Counted from the stretch's first letter, positions 32,467-41,565 are shown. The stretch: DNA of 64,000 nt from Nostoc sp. CHAB 5824 (GCF_020829665.1 NZ_JAIVFT010000003.1:469821-533820); one strand, 5' to 3'. Notes: generated by a model from the sequence alone, not told the origin. Translations and numbers: made by a program.

Positions 32467-34275
32467 ATGCAAGTAGATCCTAATTCTTATGAAGGTTCCG
32501 AGCAAGATACTCAGGCTAATAGCAAAATAGATAAACTGGAACAACCCCGTGTAACTAGTAAACGTTTTTTTGGTAGTCACACTAGCAGACGCTCATTTCT
32601 CGGTCGTGCTGGTTTGTTTAGTGCCGCTAGCGTTGTTGCAGGAGTTTTAGGTTCACCTTTCTCCTCAAAGAAGGGAGGAGATGTTGTACAAGCCCAAGAT
32701 ATCAACAGACGGTATAATCGAGCGTTTGACTATAACAGGTTTGTTGATAAAGCCTATCGAGTACGTGTTGAAGCAGCCAGAGTTGAACGGAGTATTCCCA
32801 TTCCGCCGCATCCGACCAATGGCGATGAGGAGCGTTATCCCAACAAAATTGGCTCTGACAGTAGAGGACTCCCACATAACAAGCTAGGCGAAGTCAAGCT
32901 AGAAGCTTACGACTCTTTGACCAGAGCACTGACAACACAAAACCCGAATGATTATGAAAATATCATCTTGGGTGGCACCAGAAAGCTGGTTAATCCTCAA
33001 GGGCCTCTGGCAATCAGCCTAGAAGGAATCAATGCAGCGCAGATAGCTGTGCCCCCACCACCAGCTCTAGCTAGCGCAGAACGCGCTGCTGAAGCAGTTG
33101 AACTTTACTGGCAAGCTTTACTCCGAGATGTATCTCTTTCCAAGCTCCAAAACAATACTGACAACCCAAAAGTCTTGGCAGCCGTCGAAGACCTCAACAA
33201 GCTTTCGGCGTTTCGAGGGCCAAAACAAAATGGCCGTGTCACTCCTCAAACTTTATTTCGTGGTAGTGTCAACTACGTTAGTTCAGGTTCAAGTACAAGA
33301 TATGTTATTCCACCAGGGGTACTAGATGGTCCCTATCTCTCACAATTTTTGTTGCTAACTATTCCTTGGGGAACTCAGTCTGTTTCGCCATTAATTCGTA
33401 CTGCTCTTCCTGGTAATGATTTTCTACTCAATTTCCAAGAATGGTTGGTTATTCAGAATGGAGGTAGTTCAGGGAAATCCATTAAATACGACCCTAAAAA
33501 CCGTTACATAACCACAGTTCGGGATTTAGGTGAGTATGCTCATATTGGCGGTCCTACATACCTGGGAGCCTCCTTAATTCTTGGTAGCATCGGTACACCT
33601 TTGAATCCAGGCAATCCCTACGTCAGATCGAAGACTCAAAGTGGTTCTAATGCAACCTTTGCAGTGGGACATTTACAAGCCTTGCTTAATTTGGGTAGCT
33701 CGCGTGTAATCAGAGCATCATACTGGCAGAAGTATTATGTACACCGCACTTTACGCCCAGAAGCCTATGGCGGGCTAGTCTACAACAACATTGCTAATAA
33801 AACTCAGTATCCGATTAATTCGGAGGTTTTTAATTCCCAAGCTTTAGCACAGACCTTTAGCACCTTCAACACCTATCTATTGCCCCAAGCATATCCAGAA
33901 GGAGCGCCAATCCATTCGTCTTATACCGGAGGTGCGGCTGCCACTGCTGGTGTCAATGTCACACTATTGAAAGCGTTTTTTGATGAAAACTTTGTTATCC
34001 CCTCACCAGTAGTGCCTGATCCCAATGACCCCACAAAAGTAATTTCTTACAGTGGACCACCATTAACTGTGGGTGGAGAGTTGAATAAACTAGCAACCAA
34101 CTATGCTATTGGTCGCGGTCACGGCGGTATCCATTGGCGTTCCGATGGTTCAGCTGCTTTGGCTTTGGGAGAAGAGGTTGCTATTAGCCTACTTAGGGAT
34201 GAAAGACTGGGTTATAACGAAATATTCAATGGCTTCACCTTCACCAAATTTGACGGTACAAGAGTCACAGTTTAA
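32467..34275 (+). CDS. Tat-exported vanadium-dependent haloperoxidase-like protein, active site altered
   Basis: A 602-residue protein of the PAP2/vanadium-haloperoxidase superfamily. A twin-arginine signal (SRRSFLGRAG, Arg 41-42) and hydrophobic stretch predict export. Vanadate-binding blocks: WQKYYVHRTLRPEAYGG near residue 420 with Lys and Arg, and AIGRGHGGIHWRSDG near residue 550 with Arg and the vanadium-ligating His. Between them, where haloperoxidases carry SYPSGHAT, this protein has IHSSYTGGAAATAG near residue 482. The acid-base His is Ala and the vanadate-binding Ser is Gly. Halide oxidation may therefore be weak, changed or lost. It is long and otherwise intact. A possible halogenating or phosphatase-like role is inferred only from the fold. 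Confidence 0.82.
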   Translation: MQVDPNSYEGSEQDTQANSKIDKLEQPRVTSKRFFGSHTSRRSFLGRAGLFSAASVVAGVLGSPFSSKKGGDVVQAQDINRRYNRAFDYNRFVDKAYRVRVEAARVERSIPIPPHPTNGDEERYPNKIGSDSRGLPHNKLGEVKLEAYDSLTRALTTQNPNDYENIILGGTRKLVNPQGPLAISLEGINAAQIAVPPPPALASAERAAEAVELYWQALLRDVSLSKLQNNTDNPKVLAAVEDLNKLSAFRGPKQNGRVTPQTLFRGSVNYVSSGSSTRYVIPPGVLDGPYLSQFLLLTIPWGTQSVSPLIRTALPGNDFLLNFQEWLVIQNGGSSGKSIKYDPKNRYITTVRDLGEYAHIGGPTYLGASLILGSIGTPLNPGNPYVRSKTQSGSNATFAVGHLQALLNLGSSRVIRASYWQKYYVHRTLRPEAYGGLVYNNIANKTQYPINSEVFNSQALAQTFSTFNTYLLPQAYPEGAPIHSSYTGGAAATAGVNVTLLKAFFDENFVIPSPVVPDPNDPTKVISYSGPPLTVGGELNKLATNYAIGRGHGGIHWRSDGSAALALGEEVAISLLRDERLGYNEIFNGFTFTKFDGTRVTV

Positions 34276-34485
34276 ACAGATTTCCGGTGTTATGGGAGTG
34301 CTGAGTAAAATACCTTTACTCAGCAATACCTTATACCTTCATCAAAAAAAGAGGATGAAGAGATAGGTCAATTAAAAAAGTTAATTTGAAAAGTAATTTA
34401 ATTGATATAAATTGCTTACACTTCTGTCACAATACAAGGACAAGAAACTAAATGCAAAGGTATAGACCGACTGAACCGTATAAAT

Positions 34486-35286
34486 ATGAAAAAATCTAAC
34501 TACTATGACTATATTGCACAAATCTATGATCAAACACGCTGGCTAACAGAATCAGTTGCAGAAGAAGTTGCCGATTTTATCCTTAAGCTTACTTGTGCCA
34601 CGCCTGAAACCTCTTTTTTAGAACCAGGTGTTGGCACAGGTTTAAATATTATTCCTCTTGTCAAACGGGGTTATTCTGTGACAGGAATTGATATCTCTCA
34701 AGAAATGCTTAATCAGTTTCGGCAAAAATTAAATGTCATTCCTTCTAATCTGAAACTGATTCACGGTGATGCTTCAGAATTACCTTTTACAAACAATAGT
34801 TTTGATGTCGTATTGACTGTCCACATGATCCATACTGTATCTGATTGGAGAGTATTTTTAGACAATATTGACCGAGTACTAAAGCCTGGAGGATTTTATC
34901 TCAATTGTCAGTGGATTACCCCACCAGCCAGACAAGAATTTGAAGGATATTTTCGAGATATACTATTTAAATATGAAAGAGCAAAGCAAAAATCGCCAAG
35001 TATTAATATAGCAATAGAAAAGATAGATGTAGAAGGATACTTACAGCGAAAAGGTTACGTATCAAATTACTTCGTAGCTAAGGAATGGAGAGTTAGCAAT
35101 ACGATTGAAGAGCTACTAAGTTTTTTCAAAGCACGAGCATACGGTTTATGTTGGCGAGTATCAGATGATATATTTCATCAAGTAATAAATGAATTTAAAG
35201 AATTTTGTATCAATCATTATGGTTCTTTAAAAACTAATCTCTCCTCTGAAGCTAAATTTGAAATATGGGTTTACAAAGTAATTTAA
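34486..35286 (+). CDS. Class I SAM-dependent methyltransferase
   Basis: A 266-residue methyltransferase. SAM motif I is FLEPGVGTGLNIIPLVKRG near residue 45, beta-2 acidic end VTGIDIS, then LIHGDASELPF and VVLTVHMIHTVSDWRVFLDN. It resembles the UbiE/ArsM-like group. It follows the haloperoxidase-like gene by 210 bases. The acceptor is unknown. The frame is AT-richer than the preceding gene. Confidence 0.82.
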   Translation: MKKSNYYDYIAQIYDQTRWLTESVAEEVADFILKLTCATPETSFLEPGVGTGLNIIPLVKRGYSVTGIDISQEMLNQFRQKLNVIPSNLKLIHGDASELPFTNNSFDVVLTVHMIHTVSDWRVFLDNIDRVLKPGGFYLNCQWITPPARQEFEGYFRDILFKYERAKQKSPSINIAIEKIDVEGYLQRKGYVSNYFVAKEWRVSNTIEELLSFFKARAYGLCWRVSDDIFHQVINEFKEFCINHYGSLKTNLSSEAKFEIWVYKVI

Positions 35287-35301
35287 AACCTCACATAAAT
35301 T

Positions 35302-35400
35302 ATGGATATTTCAATAAGCAGCGTTAAGCAAGATGAATTATCAGCACTGCTAAACCTGTACAAACATCTGAACCCAACGGATACTCCCTTACCTGGGTAA
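35302..35400 (+). pseudogene. GNAT acetyltransferase N-terminal remnant
   Basis: A 32-residue frame, MDISISSVKQDELSALLNLY followed by a KHLNPTDTPLPG segment, is the typical N-terminus of GNAT enzymes with the LYxxLNP(x)D signature, then stops. Nothing of the acetyl-CoA motif follows, so most of the gene has been lost. The bases from 35401 to 35683 hold no further gene I can support. Confidence 0.5.
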
Positions 35401-35683
35401 TATGTTTGCATCTACATTCATGATTTTGATGCTTGATTTCAAATTTTGACTGCTGCTTTTCGAGCATGAAGAGATGTTTCTAGCAAGTGGTTGAGCTTAT
35501 TTGATTTTTCCATCATCGAGACGGCTTCTTTCCACTATAAGGGGAAATTTCCTCAATCTCTGATCTAGGCTCAGATAAATTTGGCATTTCAGCTGCACTT
35601 GCTGCTGAGGACAGAATAAAAAATCCATTAACAAGGGCTAGGATAATTAGCCCGTAATCTCACACAACTTTAAACATTGGCTA

Positions 35684-35923
35684 TTGACTTATGCACAGAA
35701 AATCAACAAATCTTTGATTGCTATCACCCCACAGGATTTTTACATCCAGATTACATACCCTTTTGCAGACAAACATTTCTCAGATAAATTGCTTTACAGA
35801 GGTTTCTTTATGAACACCCTTTGGCAAAGACTAAATGGTGTTATAGAGATTACACACGAGGCAAAAGAAGAGAAGCGAAAAGTGGGATGCTCTCTTGAGA
35901 AGAAAGAATTTGAATTAGCCTAA
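35684..35923 (+). CDS. Uncertain small reading frame
   Basis: A 79-residue frame with no recognised family and no clear ribosome site. A shorter version from ATG 35810 (MNTLWQRLNGVIEITHEAKE) has a charged helical C-terminus and may be the real peptide. Stop codons and repeats surround it, so it could be chance. Confidence 0.25.
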   Translation: MTYAQKINKSLIAITPQDFYIQITYPFADKHFSDKLLYRGFFMNTLWQRLNGVIEITHEAKEEKRKVGCSLEKKEFELA

Positions 35924-36115
35924 TTTGTGGCTATTAGTAAACTACTAAAAACTTACTGAGATTTAGTAGTTTGCTATTAACTTTGGATATGTGCATAAAA
36001 CAATAAAAAAACAAGCTCCTTAAGATGTAATTTTTAAAGGAGAATTAGCAAACTTGTGTTAAGCAATACTTGCATTTTTCTGGTAAGTGTGAAATAATTT
36101 CTTACATAAATAAAA

Positions 36116-36141
36116 TACGGTAAATCAATCGAGTTATAGTA
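36116..36141. promoter_or_regulatory. Motif A copy 6
   Basis: TACGGTAAAT (36116-36125), spacer CAATCG, AGTTATAGTA (36132-36141). The left arm is identical to copies 1, 2 and 5 and the right arm has changes. A loosely related CGGTA/TACCG pair follows at 36161-36177 with different spacing. The next gene starts 600 bases away, with a MITE between, so insertion may have separated operator and gene. Confidence 0.5.
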
Positions 36142-36193
36142 TTTTAAAAGGAATAAACTACGGTACTTCATTTACCGGCTGACTACTTAGCCA

Positions 36194-36406
36194 GATAGGA
36201 CTTACGCAAAATATTTCTCAAACTCTCATTTCACCGTGCTCTCTGCGCCCATCGTTCGGCTTTAGCGTCTCCCCCTCTCCCTTTGGGAGAGGCTAGCGCC
36301 AAGGGAGAAGTTTTGATGCCTGCGGCGGGCTACGCCAACGGCGGCTTCCACCGATCAAACTTCTCTCTGCGGTTCGTTATTGCGTAACTCGTGCGTAAGT
36401 CCTATC
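36194..36406. mobile_element. Composite MITE-like element with GATAGGACTTACGCA ends
   Basis: The ends GATAGGACTTACGC (36194-36207) and GCGTAAGTCCTATC (36393-36406) are inverted copies, related to 30251-30353. The interior holds dispersed-repeat words (TGCCTGCGGCGGGCTACGCC) and a CTCTCCC/GGGAGAGG hairpin. From 36407 to 36745 I see no further gene. Confidence 0.6.
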
Positions 36407-36745
36407 AGAGCTACAAAAAAATATTGATACAGCAAAAATTAATCGTGTACCTGATGCAAGTAGTAGTGAAACGCCCTATCAATGTTCTAAGTGATTTGAA
36501 CAAACTTGCTAAGAACCTCGGCATTCTCATACTACAAGTCCTCCTTTATAGATTGTTCTAGCAACAGAGACTAGGAAAATATTCAGAATAATTTTCCCAA
36601 TGCCTAATCCCCAGTATCCAAATAGAGAGTGATTCACCAAAAAACCAACTTATGACCCAACTGAAAACACTTTCCACTTAGTTCTTCGCTAACGCCGCGA
36701 CCAGTTTGAATGCTATTTAATTACATACAAACAAGAGAAAAGCAG

Positions 36746-38110
36746 ATGAGCAAAACACGTAAGTTTCGTTTAGGAGCATTTATTCAAGCCACTGGACATC
36801 ATGTTTCTGCTTGGCGACATCCAGATGCACAAATAGATGCGGGTTTTAATTTTGAACATTACAAGGAAATTACCCAAACTGCCGAACGTGGTTTATTCGA
36901 TGCAGTTTTTCTGGCAGACAGCCCAGGAGTTTGGGGTGGCGAGCCGGAGACGCAGAGACGCAATGGTAAACTTGTCCATTTCGAGCCGGTCACACTCTTT
37001 TCGGCTTTGTCCTCTGTAACTCAAAACATTGGGTTCATTTCCACCGCTTCGACTACTTATGAAGAGCCTTACACCCTGGCACGTAAGTTTGCCTCGCTGG
37101 ATCACTTAAGTAAAGGTCGGGCGGGGTGGAATGTAGTCACCACGGGTAACGAGAATGCCGCACGTAATTTCGGTCTTGAGCATCATCCGGAACATAGCCA
37201 ACGTTATGAACGTGCTCAAGAGTTTGTGGAAGTGGTCAAAGGACTGTGGGATAGCTGGGAAGACGATGCTTTCATTCGTGACAGAGAATCTGGTATCTAT
37301 TTCGACCCGAATAAACTACATATACTCAACCACAAGGGTAAATATTTTTCTGTCAAAGGCCCCTTGAATGTTGGTCGTCCACCTCAAGGTTATCCGGTGA
37401 TTGTGCAGGCTGGAGCATCGGAAACTGGACGGGATTTAGCTGCGCGTACTGCTGAGGTGATTTTCACTGCCAATCAAACTCTAGCCGATGCCCAGGAATT
37501 TTACGCTGATGTCAAAGGTAGGTTGGCAAAATATGGACGCTCTCCAGACGATCTGAAAATCATGCCTGGGGCTTTCCCCATTATTGGCCGGACTGAAGAA
37601 GAAGCCCAAGAGAAATACGAATTTTTGCAATCGTTGATTCATCCTGATGTAGCTTGGGGTATTTTAAAGAACTATTACAAGGGCGTGGATCTGTCGAAAT
37701 ATTCTTTAGATGATCTAGCTCCCGAACTACCCAGTGATACCAATACTAATAAGAGTCGTCTGAAATTAGTCAAGGATTTAGCTACTCGTGGCACTCTGAC
37801 GTTGCGCCAGTTATATCTCGCTCTTGCTACCGCTAGAGGTCATCGTACTATCCTTGGTACTCCCGAAAGTATTGCTGACCAGTTAGAGGAATGGTTCAAC
37901 AATGGTGCAGCAGATGGTTTTAATATCATGCCACCAATCCTGCCCACAGGATTAGATGACTTCGTTAATCTAGTCGTTCCCATCCTCCAGAAACGCGGAT
38001 TGTTCCGTAGTGAATATGAAGGTAATACCTTGCGGGAAAACCTGGGGCTGCGTCGTCCGGGTAATCAATTTGCCGCTAAACAAGTGGATGAGAGATTGGT
38101 GTTGGCGTAA
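36746..38110 (+). CDS. FMN-dependent monooxygenase, NtaA/SnaA/DszA family
   Basis: A 454-residue bacterial-luciferase-fold monooxygenase that uses reduced FMN supplied by a separate reductase. Start ATG 36746 (MSKTRKFRLGAFIQATGHHV) is preferred over 36710. Family blocks: AWRHPDAQIDAGFNFEHYKE, a GLFDAVFLADSPGVWGGEP segment, SALSSVTQNIGFISTASTTY, FASLDHLSKGRAGWNVVTTG, and GYPVIVQAGASETGRDLAAR. Relatives oxidise nitrilotriacetate, dibenzothiophene sulfone or sulfonates. It begins a plus-strand series with an amidohydrolase and a TauD gene. The exact substrate is unknown. Confidence 0.88.
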   Translation: MSKTRKFRLGAFIQATGHHVSAWRHPDAQIDAGFNFEHYKEITQTAERGLFDAVFLADSPGVWGGEPETQRRNGKLVHFEPVTLFSALSSVTQNIGFISTASTTYEEPYTLARKFASLDHLSKGRAGWNVVTTGNENAARNFGLEHHPEHSQRYERAQEFVEVVKGLWDSWEDDAFIRDRESGIYFDPNKLHILNHKGKYFSVKGPLNVGRPPQGYPVIVQAGASETGRDLAARTAEVIFTANQTLADAQEFYADVKGRLAKYGRSPDDLKIMPGAFPIIGRTEEEAQEKYEFLQSLIHPDVAWGILKNYYKGVDLSKYSLDDLAPELPSDTNTNKSRLKLVKDLATRGTLTLRQLYLALATARGHRTILGTPESIADQLEEWFNNGAADGFNIMPPILPTGLDDFVNLVVPILQKRGLFRSEYEGNTLRENLGLRRPGNQFAAKQVDERLVLA

Positions 38111-38205
38111 ATGGAGACTAGGGATTGGGGATTAGGAACTAGGGATTTGGAATTATAAGAATTCTTTCCCAGTCCCCAGTACCCTGTCCCCAGTTCCTAG
38201 TCCTT
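38105..38205. repeat. Imperfect inverted repeat, GGGATTGGGG/CCCCAGT type
   Basis: The gap between the monooxygenase and amidohydrolase genes is filled by GACTAGGGATTGGGGATTAG on the left and CCAGTCCCCAGTACCCTGTC on the right, an imperfect hairpin of a kind common in Nostoc intergenic DNA. It may act as an attenuator. Confidence 0.5.
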
Positions 38206-38234
38206 ACTTCTGTAATTTATTTAAGGAAAAAAAC

Positions 38235-39773
38235 ATGACTGAATATAGCAGATTGAAAACTTCCCGTTCCGCCGCAATCAAAGCAAACCTCAATTATCCG
38301 ATAATTGACACTGATGTTCATACCAATGATTTCACTCCGGCGCTTGAAGATTACATTGCTAAATACGGCGGCTCGAAACTCGTAGATGAGCTACGTAAGG
38401 CAGAAGCTTCTCGTCTCAATTCCAAGAGCAATGGTAAAGACTGGTATCAACAAACTCCAGAAGAACGCCAGTACAACCGCACAATTCGATCGCCTTGGTG
38501 GGCTAGAGTCACCCGCAATACTTTGGATCTCGCTACTTACACTCTTCCCGAACTATTCTATGAGCGTCAAGCGGAGCAGGGGTCAGATTATTCGGTACTG
38601 TTTCCGAATAATGTTTTGGCACCGGCTGGAGCTAGCATTGAGAACCGTCAAGTACTGCAACGGGCAGTCAATCACTATCATGCTGACTTGTACCGAAAAT
38701 ATAGCGATCGCCTGACACCTGTAGCTGGTATCCCGATGGGTAATCCTCAAGAAGCCATTGAGGAGTTAGAGTTTGCAGTGAAAACACTGGGTCTGAAAGT
38801 AGCTAATATTCCTGGTGGTGTGAAACGACCAATTAAGGCGATCGCTGAGAAATATCCAGCAGAGCAATACCCTGAAATCGCCAAGTATGCCTCTTATATT
38901 GACTTTTACGGATTGGATAGTGAATACGACTACGATCCATTCTGGGCGAAGGCTGTTGAATTAGGTGTACCTGTTACTACCCATTACGGCAGTCAAGGTT
39001 GGACTGGACGCTCCTCCATCAGTAACTACATGAACAACCATATCGGTCACTTTGCTGATGGCTCACAAGCATTTGCCAAAGCACTGTTCTTTGGTGGTGT
39101 TACCAAACGTTTCCCACAGTTGCGCGTAGCTATGCTTGAAGGTGGTGCAGATTGGGGCGCACACGTCTACATTCATTTAGTGGATCGTTTTTCCAAGCGC
39201 AATCTCAAGGGACTGCAAAACTACAACCCAGAACTCACCAATGCTGATGAGTTGTTTGAGTTGTTTGAGCGATTTGGTGGCGAAATTACTCAAGGGTATT
39301 CCCTCACCAAAGAGGAATTGACTAAGAGTGTACTGGGTTCTTCATTTAGTCGTCATAGCCGTGCGCCAATTGGTAGCGAATTAGAAGATTTTGCCGCCGC
39401 CGGAATTGAAACAATCGAAGACATCCGCGATCGCTGGGTGAACAGTTTCTTCTTCGGTTCTGAGTCCGACGATCGCACCATAGCAGCAGCATTCAACGAC
39501 AAAGCCAATCCCTTGGGTGTGAAAATCAACGCCATTTATTCCTCAGATGTTGGTCACTGGGATGTGCCAGATTTGACTGACCCATTAGCGGAAAGCTGGG
39601 ATTTGGTACAAGAAGGTGTGATTTCTGAAGCGGACTTTAAGGCTTATGTATTTCATAATCCTTACAAGTTTTATACTCAAGCCAATTCCGACTTCTTCAA
39701 GGGTACGGCGGTTGAATCTAAGGTAGCTAACATTGAATCTCCACAAGCAGATAAGAGTTTGGTAACGGCGTAA
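38235..39773 (+). CDS. Amidohydrolase-2-family TIM-barrel hydrolase
   Basis: A 512-residue metal-dependent hydrolase. The metal-binding start is PIIDTDVHTNDFTPALEDYI, with Asp-x-His rather than the usual His-x-His. GVPVTTHYGSQGWTGRSS carries the barrel His, RVAMLEGGADWGAHVYIHLV is the strand-7 block, and YSSDVGHWDVPDLTDPL ends the barrel with the metal-ligating Asp. Relatives are decarboxylases or C-C/amide hydrolases of aromatic compounds. It is longer than the usual 300-400 residues because of an N-terminal helical insertion. It lies 125 bases after the monooxygenase gene, with which it probably forms a pathway pair. Confidence 0.82.
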   Translation: MTEYSRLKTSRSAAIKANLNYPIIDTDVHTNDFTPALEDYIAKYGGSKLVDELRKAEASRLNSKSNGKDWYQQTPEERQYNRTIRSPWWARVTRNTLDLATYTLPELFYERQAEQGSDYSVLFPNNVLAPAGASIENRQVLQRAVNHYHADLYRKYSDRLTPVAGIPMGNPQEAIEELEFAVKTLGLKVANIPGGVKRPIKAIAEKYPAEQYPEIAKYASYIDFYGLDSEYDYDPFWAKAVELGVPVTTHYGSQGWTGRSSISNYMNNHIGHFADGSQAFAKALFFGGVTKRFPQLRVAMLEGGADWGAHVYIHLVDRFSKRNLKGLQNYNPELTNADELFELFERFGGEITQGYSLTKEELTKSVLGSSFSRHSRAPIGSELEDFAAAGIETIEDIRDRWVNSFFFGSESDDRTIAAAFNDKANPLGVKINAIYSSDVGHWDVPDLTDPLAESWDLVQEGVISEADFKAYVFHNPYKFYTQANSDFFKGTAVESKVANIESPQADKSLVTA

Positions 39774-39870
39774 GAGATTAGGAGGAGATCAGGAAATAAC
39801 TTTCTTGCTCCTCTACATCCCCTTCTTCAGTAACTAAGGATACACCCATAGCGTTTTACCCTAGAAGATT

Positions 39871-39986
39871 AGACTTCTTGCAGAAGTGGGGAAAGGGGTA
39901 AAGGGAAAAGCGGCGATAGAATTACCCTTTCCCCTTAACCTTTAACCCTTTCCCCAAGAGTGCAAAACTATTTTTGCAAGAGGTCT
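39871..39986. repeat. Inverted-repeat element with AGACTTCTTGCA ends, second copy
   Basis: AGACTTCTTGCAGAAG on the left and TTTTTGCAAGAGGTCT on the right, with GGGGAAAGGGG / CCCTTTCCCC inner arms. It matches the outer part of 13215-13526 without the nested MITE. It ends six bases before the start of the FAD-monooxygenase fragment, so it may mark the rearrangement. Confidence 0.6.
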
Positions 39987-39992
39987 ATTGAC

Positions 39993-40040
39993 ATGACAAC
40001 AACAACTGACCTTCGTTTTTTATCAAACTGGTTTCACTGA
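39993..40040 (+). pseudogene. N-terminal stump of a second FAD-monooxygenase gene
   Basis: ATGACAACAACAACTGACCT matches the start of the gene at 2403 almost base for base and encodes MTTTTDLRF before diverging and stopping at 40040. The C-terminal end of the same gene is found at 41535-41711. The middle has been replaced by the TauD gene and an MFS fragment. The bases 40041-40201 hold no gene. Confidence 0.65.
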
Positions 40041-40201
40041 ACTTTCTTAACATTTTTATACTACGATAAAACTATCGATTTAAAGTATAATAATAGAATA
40101 CGGATGCTTCTTTGGTATATTGCTGGGACTAAATAAAAATCTTCCAAAGGAAGCTGACGAGTACAAACATTCACCCATAGATCAAGCTTTGGAGAATAAA
40201 C

Positions 40202-41170
40202 ATGAGCTATAAGCACATTGAAGTTAAACCGACTTCTGGTTTTACTGGTGCCCAAATCGGCGGCGTGGATCTTTCGCGTCCTCTGCACGATGAAGCAGTT
40301 GCCGAAATTCGTCAAGCATTATTGAAGTGGAAGGTCATTTTTTTTCGCAATCAGAACATCAATCATGCTGCACAGATTGCCTTCACGGCTCGTTTTGGTG
40401 AAGTGACCTACGCGCATCCCCACGAAGACGAGCCGATAGAAGGCTTTTCCCAAATCTTACCAATTGATCGCAGCCGCTTCGAGCGCCGCAACGGTCTACG
40501 ACGTTCTAGCTATGAAAGTCGTTGGCATACTGATGTAACTGCCGTTGTTAACCCACCTGCGGGTTCAATTCTGCGAGCAGTTAACGTCCCTAGCTTTGGT
40601 GGTGACACACAATGGACTAATCTAGTTGCAGCTTATGAAGGTCTATCTGCACCCCTACGTGCCCTAGCAGATGGATTGAAAGCCGAGCATCGGTTCAATG
40701 CACGTTTACGGATACCTAGCAATAGCAAATATGCCCAGCGCATTGCCGCCAATCCGCAGGTTTCGATTCACTCAGTGGTACGCGTTCATCCTGAGACAGG
40801 TGAACGTGCATTGTTCGTGAACCCTGGCTTCACCTCGCACATTCTTGATGTGTCACCACAAGAGAGCGAACTGCTGCTTGAGTTGTTTTTCAACCAAATC
40901 ACTAAACCCGCTTATACTACTCGCTTCCGTTGGAACAATGGTGATATTGCATTTTGGGATAACCGCGCCACCTCGCATTTAGCCCCACAAGATTTGGATC
41001 ATATAGAAGTTGAGCGTGTACTCTATCGCACCACCATTACAGGTGATATTCCAGTCGGGCCTGATGGTTTCCGTTCGCAAATAGTTGAAGGCGAGCCATT
41101 AACGGGTGAATTACCAACTGTCCTCAAGCAAAAAGCCGAGAAGGTGTTAGCAGAACCAGCGCTCAATTAA
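40202..41170 (+). CDS. TauD/TfdA-family 2-oxoglutarate dioxygenase
   Basis: A 322-residue Fe(II)/2-oxoglutarate oxygenase. HxD is in SRWHTDVTAVVNPPAGSIL near residue 119, and the distal His in NRATSHLAPQDLDHIEVERV near residue 258 with the 2-oxoglutarate Arg after it. GDTQWTNLVAAYEGL is a typical taurine-dioxygenase block. It is a paralogue of 24101, clearly diverged. The ATG has a GGAG upstream. It stands between two fragments of a broken FAD-monooxygenase gene. A role in sulfonate or sulfate-ester use is inferred. Confidence 0.87.
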   Translation: MSYKHIEVKPTSGFTGAQIGGVDLSRPLHDEAVAEIRQALLKWKVIFFRNQNINHAAQIAFTARFGEVTYAHPHEDEPIEGFSQILPIDRSRFERRNGLRRSSYESRWHTDVTAVVNPPAGSILRAVNVPSFGGDTQWTNLVAAYEGLSAPLRALADGLKAEHRFNARLRIPSNSKYAQRIAANPQVSIHSVVRVHPETGERALFVNPGFTSHILDVSPQESELLLELFFNQITKPAYTTRFRWNNGDIAFWDNRATSHLAPQDLDHIEVERVLYRTTITGDIPVGPDGFRSQIVEGEPLTGELPTVLKQKAEKVLAEPALN

Positions 41171-41254
41171 GTTATGAAGTGCTAGTTGGGCCAAAAGCTA
41201 ACAATATATATGAGACAAATTAAGGCGATCGCACAAAGCAATCACGTTTAATAA

Positions 41255-41280
41255 TACGGTAATTTTACGGTTTTACCGTA
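41255..41280. promoter_or_regulatory. Motif A copy 7, best palindrome
   Basis: TACGGTAATT (41255-41264), spacer TTACGG, TTTTACCGTA (41271-41280). The arms are perfectly inverted over eight of ten positions. TATAAT follows at 41282-41287, so the palindrome fills the -35 region and a bound protein would block the promoter. The downstream gene is now only an MFS fragment. Confidence 0.7.
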
Positions 41281-41319
41281 TTATAATTACCATATGGAGA
41301 CACCAGAAAATCATAAGTC

Positions 41320-41565
41320 ATGCTCCATGCTTTTAGTTCTGGAAATTTTAGCTTGTTCTACACAGGTCAGGCCATTTCTCTAATTGGTACTTCAATGACC
41401 CAGGTAGCTACTAGCTGGCTGGTATATCGCCTTACTGATTCCGCTTTGTCACTGGCTGTAGTGGGTTTTACCAGCCAAATTCCCACATTGCTTTTGATTC
41501 CTCTGGGTGGAATTATTGCCGATCGCACTAATTGCCTAGTATCAGGCGCAATGTGTCGGCAGTAG
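41320..41565 (+). pseudogene. MFS transporter N-terminal fragment
   Basis: The first ~70 residues are an MFS_3 start: FYTGQAISLIGTSMTQVATS, then WLVYRLTDSALSLAVVGF and LLLIPLGGIIADR, two to three membrane helices. After IADRTN the sequence becomes the C-terminal part of the FAD-monooxygenase gene in another frame. So a deletion joined an MFS gene to that gene. It is not functional. Confidence 0.75.

Noticed and set aside
34460..34485. Motif A-like sequence before the methyltransferase at 34486
   Set aside because: Only the right arm (CCGTA) fits; the left arm does not match.
36161..36177. CGGTA/TACCG pair as an eighth motif A copy
   Set aside because: Spacing between the arms is seven bases from CGGTA to TACCG, whereas motif A needs fourteen.
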